Source: Prunus persica
Taxonomy: Eukaryota > Streptophyta > Magnoliopsida > Rosales > Rosaceae
NCBI RefSeq assembly: GCF_000346465.2
Contig: NC_034011.1
Location: forward strand, 22,518,264-22,582,263
Direction: 5' to 3'
DNA length: 64,000 bases
Shown here: positions 57,044 to 64,000 of the stretch, piece after piece
Numbering within the stretch: the first letter of the stretch is position 1
Layout of the letters: every line of letters starts with the position of its first letter
Program-made: the position numbers and the translations under genes
Notes under the pieces: model-generated
The model's database searches: none
Told to the model about the DNA's origin: nothing
Seen by the model: the letters and a program-made list of their open reading frames with translations, nothing else

Positions 57044-60000
57044 TCTATATATACTAAAACCCAATGCAACTAAACACTGTAGCTAAGCACAGTAAATTTA
57101 CGAAAATGCCTTTATTTTAAACTGTTCAGCCAGCTTTTTCTCTCCCTTTGCACAGTAAAATTGCGATTTTGCCCTTGGCTGATGGTTTTGTGTTTTTCCC
57201 GTTTTGCCCTCTCTTTCATTGGGATGTAACTATCGGCTGTTTAGGGTTGAGAGGCGTCTGGTTGGATTTCAACTAGCTGGTTGGAGAGCTTCAGGGGTAA
57301 AATGGGAGAGCTGTTTTTTCTTAGTAAATTTAGGTTTTACCCATAAAAAAACTTTCACTTTTGGAAAAAGCCAAAGCTTTTTCAAAAAAGACAGAATAAC
57401 CTCTCAACTTTCAAACCAAAGACATGCAAATGTAAAAGATTTATTAGGAAATCAAAAAATAAATAAGGGCAATTTTGTCCATTTTTGCTTCTTTTAAAAA
57501 TTTTCTCTCTCCTTTGGGCTTTTCCAAAGTCTCCCTTTTTTCTTCGATGTCTACATCTGGAGGCTTTTACACAGCCATAGTTCACCGACTTCAGTTTTGG
57601 CTTCCATTCTTCACCGACTTCCTTGCCTTCTTCTCTTTCGATTCGAAGATCAATTTCCATCTAAACTCATCTCCGTCTGCTGCTCGCCTGGCCTTGGCCT
57701 CTGATCAGGTTAGCCTCTTAATGGTTCATGAAACTGTAGTGAAGTATCTGAAATTCAATTTGGTTTAACGATATACCAATTTAAATTTCTCTATCTGATT
57801 AATATCATAGTTTGAGATATGCAACCGATTTCTTAGGTTCCGACTTCTGATCTCTTTGCACGATGTGATTGTTAGTTAACCCAAAACATCCTTTTAGTTA
57901 TTGAGTTTTGCTGATGTGATAAGGCCCCTTAAAACCAATATCTCCCTCTTTATTGAGTTTTCACTGGATAAATTTTGCTCATAGTTTTCTTCAATTGCGT
58001 TTAATTGAATCTTAATTAATAAGCATGTGTTTTTATTTAGGTATATATTTGTGTGTTTTAATGTGCAAAGGGTCGTGTTTTCAGGTGATTTTATCATTAA
58101 GATGCCAATGTTGACTGCTCCAAGTACAATTGTTAGCTCGCCTCTATTGCCAACAGGTATTTTATGAGTACCCATTGCTAAGTTTCTGTGATTTTTAAAA
58201 GATAATAATACTAATGATTGATTTGATTGGAAGCTACAGATTTTGAAATGAGGTATTTCTTCCATCAGTTTGTGTTTTCATTGTTTACCGACTTCCTTGC
58301 CTTCGTCTTTTTCATCGCTATGATCTTCCTCTTATCTTCCAAGGTGCTCACTTTCCGACTCACTTGGGTTCTATCAGGAAGGGGATTGAATCTCACAGAT
58401 TAGCTCAGGTATTTCCATTGTTCTTATTATTAATTTCTTTAATCAATTGTCGATTCAGTACTTTGCTCTCTTGGAGAAATCTTAGAAATGGAAATCATTC
58501 CCAATTTATGTTTTGGTTGCCGATAAAACAGTGGAAAGCAAAGACCAAGGGTGCTTGAAGAAAAAAAAAATTCCTTTTTTTATCTGCTTTTGGTTGCTGT
58601 ATCCTAAATATGGAGAGAGAAAAATTAATGATAAAACACAAGGAAAAAAGAAGTGAAGATTAATCATGTTTCGACAAAATAGAAATTGGGTGCTTTATTC
58701 TTTTTGAGCTTAACTTTTCTCATAGATTGCTCGCACTTGAGGGCATTCCCCCGCATGTTATTGTTTTAATGCTTTTGTCCTCTGTTGGGTCATTTGGGTT
58801 GGTGTCATTTTACATTGCTAACCTTATGTTTGTATATTTTGCTTGAATTTCAGCTGCACCCAGAAAACTATCTGAGAAGATAATCTGCAGAGCAGGGGAC
58901 TTGCAATCTACTGAGGTTAAGTATCTTTGAAACCACTTCAAGGACCTCCTCTCCTTTGAGTTGTAGTTTCATTTAAGTTGCCAAAAACTCCTGCAGTAAC
59001 TTTGATACCTCGCCAGCTACATGTTCCAATGGATCTTTTTTTGATTCACAGTTTCTTAGGTTCCATTTAATTTGGTATTTATTTTGGTTTGATATATTTC
59101 TCTTAGGGTGTGTCAAATGGTAAAGCTGCAAGTAAACCATCTATTGATAATAATAAAAATGAGCTTTCTAACCCTAAACCCTCTAATATCTGAGTATGTT
59201 GTTGAATCTATTGGGTGTTTTGTTGAGGTTAATTTTAGGGTACAGCAATGGATTGAAATATCTGAGCATGTTGTTGAATGTTTTGAGTGTTTTGAGACTG
59301 ATGGAGAGAGAAAAGCAGAGGAAAATAGTATCTGAATAGAGTTTTTTTCTTTCAATTACTTATAAGATTTCTTCATATAAAGTCCTTTGTTTAATATCAG
59401 TTTCTATTGAGCTCCCTTAGTTTTTGGTGGATGTTGGTGTGTAAGTGTGTGTTCTTCCTGTTATTCACACTGAACCCATTTTTCTAGAAGGCCATAACGG
59501 TATAAAGTAGGTATAAACTAGGTATAAATTAGGTCAAAATGCTTCTGTAGAGGACTATTCTGTATGTATGGAATTTTGATCTTTGTGGAAATATGAATGG
59601 TATGTTAGAAAGTGAATTCATATAGACCGCATAGTTGGAATTTTGAGTTCTTAGGTTTATTTTTGTGCAAAGTCTTCTGTTAGAAGATTCATTGAAGAGC
59701 CATTTCTTTCCTTTTTCAGTCCCTCTTCTATCACTTGAAAGGCTAAAGTACCTGAGGCATGAATTCTTGCAGGAATTATAGCTCATGAGAGCAATACTTT
59801 TTTTATATAAATCTATTTAAAGGATGAGACATAGAAGGATCTTTGAAAATTATGGTCTGGAATGGATATTTTGCAGACCAAAGTTTGAGAGGTCTGTCAT
59901 TGGGAATGCATAATTGTATCCGAAAGCTTCCCGTGATGAACTTTAGGTCAAACTCATAAAGAGAGAACATTTAAATTCGTAAAGAAGGGGTAGTGTTCAA

Positions 60001-62901
60001 GCTATTTCCCAAGTTATTATTTCAAATCTTTGCCCTTCCAAGTTTTAAAGGTTTAAATTGTTTGTTAGGGTTTCTCAATTTGGGTGTTTGATTTACGAAT
60101 TTTAATTCTTGTCTTTCTAAGTTTGAAAACTACCTTCATTATCTGGTTGGAGTTGTTGATACAACCAGAACCAGATTTTAAATTCAGTTGGGATTGTTGT
60201 GAGATAAGAATGGGAGATTTTTTTTGGCTGGCTCTTTGTCAGTTGGGATTTGTTTTTCTTTTCTTTTCTTAATGCTTCTTCATTCCTGTTTTGCTTTAGC
60301 AAAGTGTTCAGCTCGCATGAATTTGATCTTTTGGTTAATAGAGCATAGAAATTAGCTTACGTCACCATATGAAAATGGGTTTAATTTTCTTTAGGTTTAT
60401 AGTGAAGAAGTCGATCGTTTAAAAGGGTTTTTCTTCAAGAACAAACAGATAGTGTAATTTAAGATAAACAAAAAGAAACTAAACTATTTTTATATCACCA
60501 AAATTTTCAGTGTCTCTGATACCAAATCAGACCAAAGTGAGTCAAATTAAGTTAGTAACCAACTGAACTTACTACAAGTGAAATGTGTCTGAACAATGAG
60601 TTGAGGCAAACACCAGAGGAGCCACAATAAGTTATTAATTGTTCTTCAAAACAAGAAAACAAACTAAAGAAATTAAACACATAATTTCAAAAGTTCAGAG
60701 TGAATTGTGTCCTGTCTGCGTTTTTTTTTTAAAACTCCACAATTAGTTTTGCCCTTGCATGGCCCTCTGAAATTTGGAACTGTTCAGTTAAACCCAGATG
60801 TGCCATAAGAAGCCAGACATGGGTGAGCAGCTCTCCTCCTCGCCTGAGCTGCTGAGCCTGACCACTCCATCGACATTGATTGGCGGCATAAGGGAGCATC
60901 TCCACCCACACATGACTTACAAACTGCCACTTTCTCCCATTAGTCCACCCTCTATCTGACTCCAGGGACTGCAAGGCTTTAGCAAGCCTGCATGCATCAA
61001 ATAGAACTGACTTGCTTCTATCTCCTTTCACTTTAGATGGAAGGATGTATGTGCACACATCCAGTAGCTTTGTGCATGCTTTCCTTTCACCCAATTTCAT
61101 TATTTTCTTTTCCTTGAAAAATTCTTCAGCCTCAGCACGTGTCTCTAAACCTTATCTGTCCAATCCCATTCAGTAGCATGAAGGGGCACATGACTAATAG
61201 TTCGATAACAGCTTACTGTCTTCACAATTTTCACTAGGAACCGAGTTCGAGTTTCGATTCACATCAGAATAATAACATAGATCGGTTTGTGCATTTGGTA
61301 TTTGTTTTTGTGTGATATTTTTCTCTTAGGGCGTGTCAAATGGTAAAGCTGTTGATTTGTTGGAATTTAGGGTTTATGATTTGTTGATTAAATTTTGTGA
61401 TGGACCTCTTTTCCTCTCTCTGTTTGTGCATTTGTCTTAATTAAATTTGTTTCTTAAAAAAAAAAATGGTGTGTTGATTAATTGATATGACAGTTTGGTT
61501 TGATTAATTCATGTGTATGACAGAAAAAGTTGGGAGCTGCTTTTGGAGCCTCATTTATTTGGCCTGCGAGCTTGATTTAATTCTCCAGGTTTTCATTCTC
61601 TTCCATCTCCATCTCCGATTTTAATCTATTGGTTTGGAAAAGCTCATATTCAAGTGATTTTTAAACTCTAAATCCCTAATTGATGATAATGCCTAATATT
61701 TTTAGTTAGTTGAAATTTTTATAATGAGTTATTAGATGAATATTGATGATTTTCTTTGTGGATAATGATTTATTAGATTGAATGAATATTGATGATTTTG
61801 TGTGTGGATAATGATTTGTTGGATTATAGATGACTATATATGATTATTTGATTTGTTGGAATTTAGGGTTTATGATTTGTTGATTAAATTTTGTGATAGA
61901 CTTTTTTTTATAACATAATAATCTGTTTATCGATGATGTGTAAATAACATAGTAGCATATTTAAATTTTTTAACGTGTGTTTTGAATCAAGTGCTTCCTT
62001 CTATTCTTCAAAAAGACATCTATTCTGGTAAACTTAATTGAGTTTGAGCTTATGGGGTTAAACTTTTTGCCATATTTTTATTGCACTGTTTCTTTTCTTA
62101 TTCTTATATGCAGGGATGATTTGTTTCTTTTTTTCCTTCTTCTCAATTTCAAACAGATTTACAGTACTTTCTCTTGCTGAAATTTTGTGAAATATATGTA
62201 TATAGGGGAGCTCAAATTAAGAAATAGTGGTTACGCATTATTCCTTTGTCATAAAATTTAATTTTTCTTCAATACATCCAACTATGATTCTTTTACCTCT
62301 CTTCAACTTTTCCTTTAGATAAACACAGAATTTAAAATATGTTTACTTTGTGTTACATCAATTGGAAAACCATCTAGAACTTGCTCATTAGTTCTCTTAA
62401 TTTCGTTACTTTGTGTTTCCTCGATTGGAAAACCATTTATAACTCTCTTATTAAATTGTTCAATTATATTATTCATGTTTATACATAATTAGATGTTTAT
62501 GATTATTTTCCTAACTCGATTTTCCCCATTCATCAACACTAACACTTACTATTTTCCCACTTTTTTATAACAGGTCAGGATCTCTATCAAAGAGAAGAGA
62601 AGTCATGAAAAAATTGCAAAACAAAACCTGCCCAATTAAACAGCATGCTACTCAAAACTATCCAAATTATGCTATTTTGATAACTGCTTCCCACTATTAA
62701 CATCTCAATGTATATACAAACATGCCTACTATTTTAACATAACAAGCAGCCTATAAAATATGTTATTACTTTCATTTTTAGCAACTTATACTTCCTTAGT
62801 TAAGCATAATGCTACAAATTAAATCCCATTGTATATATAAACAATTTTATTTTGTCTACGTAATTTCAAAACCCGCAGCATCGTGCGGGCTTTTTTTCTA
62901 G
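57044..62901 (+). mobile_element. Helitron H3
   Basis: It starts TCTATATATACTAAAACCC two bases after the H2 CTAG and ends with a hairpin (62872-62889) and CTAG (62898-62901). Length is 5858 bp. Its 3' 570 bp is homologous to that of H2 (56470-57042); the interior differs. It carries a reversed DUF594-type fragment. No Rep/helicase frame is seen. Confidence 0.9.
60729..61152 (-). pseudogene. captured C-terminus of a DUF4220/DUF594 protein
   Basis: The minus-strand frame reads TRAEAEEFFKEKK, then LLDVCTYILPSKVKGDRSKS, LFDACRLAKALQ, KWQFVSHVWVEMLPYAANQC and GGELLTHVWLLMAHLGLTEQ, then a stop. This is the C-terminal signature of the plant DUF594 family (membrane proteins of unknown role). The N-terminal membrane half is missing. 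It lies inside Helitron H3 in the opposite orientation and is open over about 140 codons, so it is a recent capture or under little decay. Confidence 0.85.
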
Positions 62902-64000
62902 TATATACTAAAACCCAATGCAACTAAACACTGTAGCTAAGCACAGTGAAATGACGAAACTGCCTTCTATTTTTACTGTTTTTCAAACTCATTTTTCTCA
63001 TCAGCACAGTGAAATTACGGTTTTACCCTTGGTTAATTGCTTTGTGTTTTCCCCGTTTTGCCCCCCCTCTCCTTCGATTGTAACGGCTTGCCTTTCGTTC
63101 TATCAGATGCTGGGTTCGCTTCTAACCAGGTTGGTTGGCCTGGTTGCGGGGCAATGATGGAAGAGGTCGGTCTACTGTTGGAGATTATCTGGAGGCTTCG
63201 ATTTTTATAGGAGTGGCGTGCGTTGGTCTTCTTCTTCAGATCGAACTCCAGCTTTCTCTCTGTTTCAGTCTCTTTCTCTCACTGATCTGTAAGTGAATTT
63301 TGCTTCATCTTTCCATTCGATTTTTGTTGCTTTTTTTTTCATTTTTGTTGTTACTAATATCTTGGATCTTATTTGATTAAACTATAAGACCTGTTTTAAT
63401 TTGCTGCCCTAAAAGTCCAAATCCCTAATTTTCCTCATAGTGGGTCTGTGTTATTGATTTGCAAATTTTATCCAAATACTGAAATTGATTTGATTGTGTT
63501 ATCATTTTGATGAAATCATGTTAAACAATTTAGTTATTAGAATACTATATGATTGCTTTTGATAAGGTTTTCTGTTTGGTTATTAAAAATTAGTTGGTAA
63601 ACCCTGAAAATCGGTATTTGGATATGCCGGTTCTTTTGTTACAGGGTTTAGGATAGCTCTGTTTTGGTAAGCAGGATATGCTGCTATTTGGGTTGCTCTG
63701 TTTAAAGATATGTTCGTTCTTTTACTACATGGTTTTAATTCAAATTCGTTCTTATACTGGTTTATGGGACTGGGGATTTGAATTTGATAATTTTTGTTTA
63801 GGTAGGGGAAAGAAAATTTGGGAGTGTGATTCTAGGAACTGATTGCAATGTTTTAGCATAGTTGACTTGAAGAAGACTGGTTTGGGAAATATGTGGGATT
63901 TGAAAATCTGACTTCTAAATTGGAATTATGTTTGTGGACATTAGTGATGACGAGAAAAAATTCAGAAAAGTTAAAATTCAGAATTTTTTTGTTTGTGGGT
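62902..64000 (+). mobile_element. Helitron H4, 5' part (runs off the window)
   Basis: TATATACTAAAACCCAATGC follows the H3 CTAG directly; the usual 5' TC may be shared with the H3 end (TCTAG at 62897). 63370-64000 is nearly identical to 52504-53133 of H2. The 3' end is outside the window. Confidence 0.85.

Overview
This window is nuclear DNA from a flowering plant. It has AT-rich intergenic DNA, GT-AG introns, G-type lectin S-receptor-like kinases, and plant-type Copia, Gypsy, CACTA, Mutator-like, Tourist, SINE and Helitron elements. The style of the repeats suggests a woody eudicot, possibly Rosaceae, but that is an impression rather than a proof.

Genes. All recognisable host genes form one minus-strand tandem cluster of S-domain receptor kinases between about 2.8 and 50.1 kb. 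From left to right: gene A (2846-6031) is a decayed member of a standard S-domain type. Gene B (6662-10860) is nearly intact but has a doubtful intron. Gene C (22152-26115) is a pseudogene. Gene D (41150-45066) has lost most of its ectodomain but keeps an intact membrane anchor and kinase. Gene E (45578-50098) is fully intact at 1017 codons including the untranslated first-intron phases, reading through eight exons. An orphan exon lies at 33.0-33.2 kb. B to E share an extra cysteine-rich GUB/WAK-like exon between the S-domain and the membrane helix.

Duplication and insertions. The 3' flanks of genes C, D and E are paralogous, so the cluster grew by segmental tandem duplication. Comparing copies gives filled and empty sites for several insertions. 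The C-side block received a Tourist-like MITE (11484-11948), a Copia element (12738-17338) and a CACTA element (17437-22053). The D-side block received a SINE (33488-33637), a Gypsy-like element without visible pol (34291-40760) and a long-TIR element inside an intron of D (41523-42579). Between C and D lies a rearranged Copia-derived complex (26138-31809), with two 799-bp arms in inverted orientation.

Right end. From 50.36 kb to the window end there are four Helitron-type elements head to tail. Two carry fragments of host genes: tRNase Z-like exons at 53284-53576 and a DUF594-type C-terminus at 60729-61152. I found no tRNA, rRNA or CRISPR, and no clearly new protein system. The most unusual points are the headless kinase of gene D, the hairpin-rich CACTA element, the antisense coiled-coil frame in the Gypsy-like element, the inverted LTR pair and the Helitron array.
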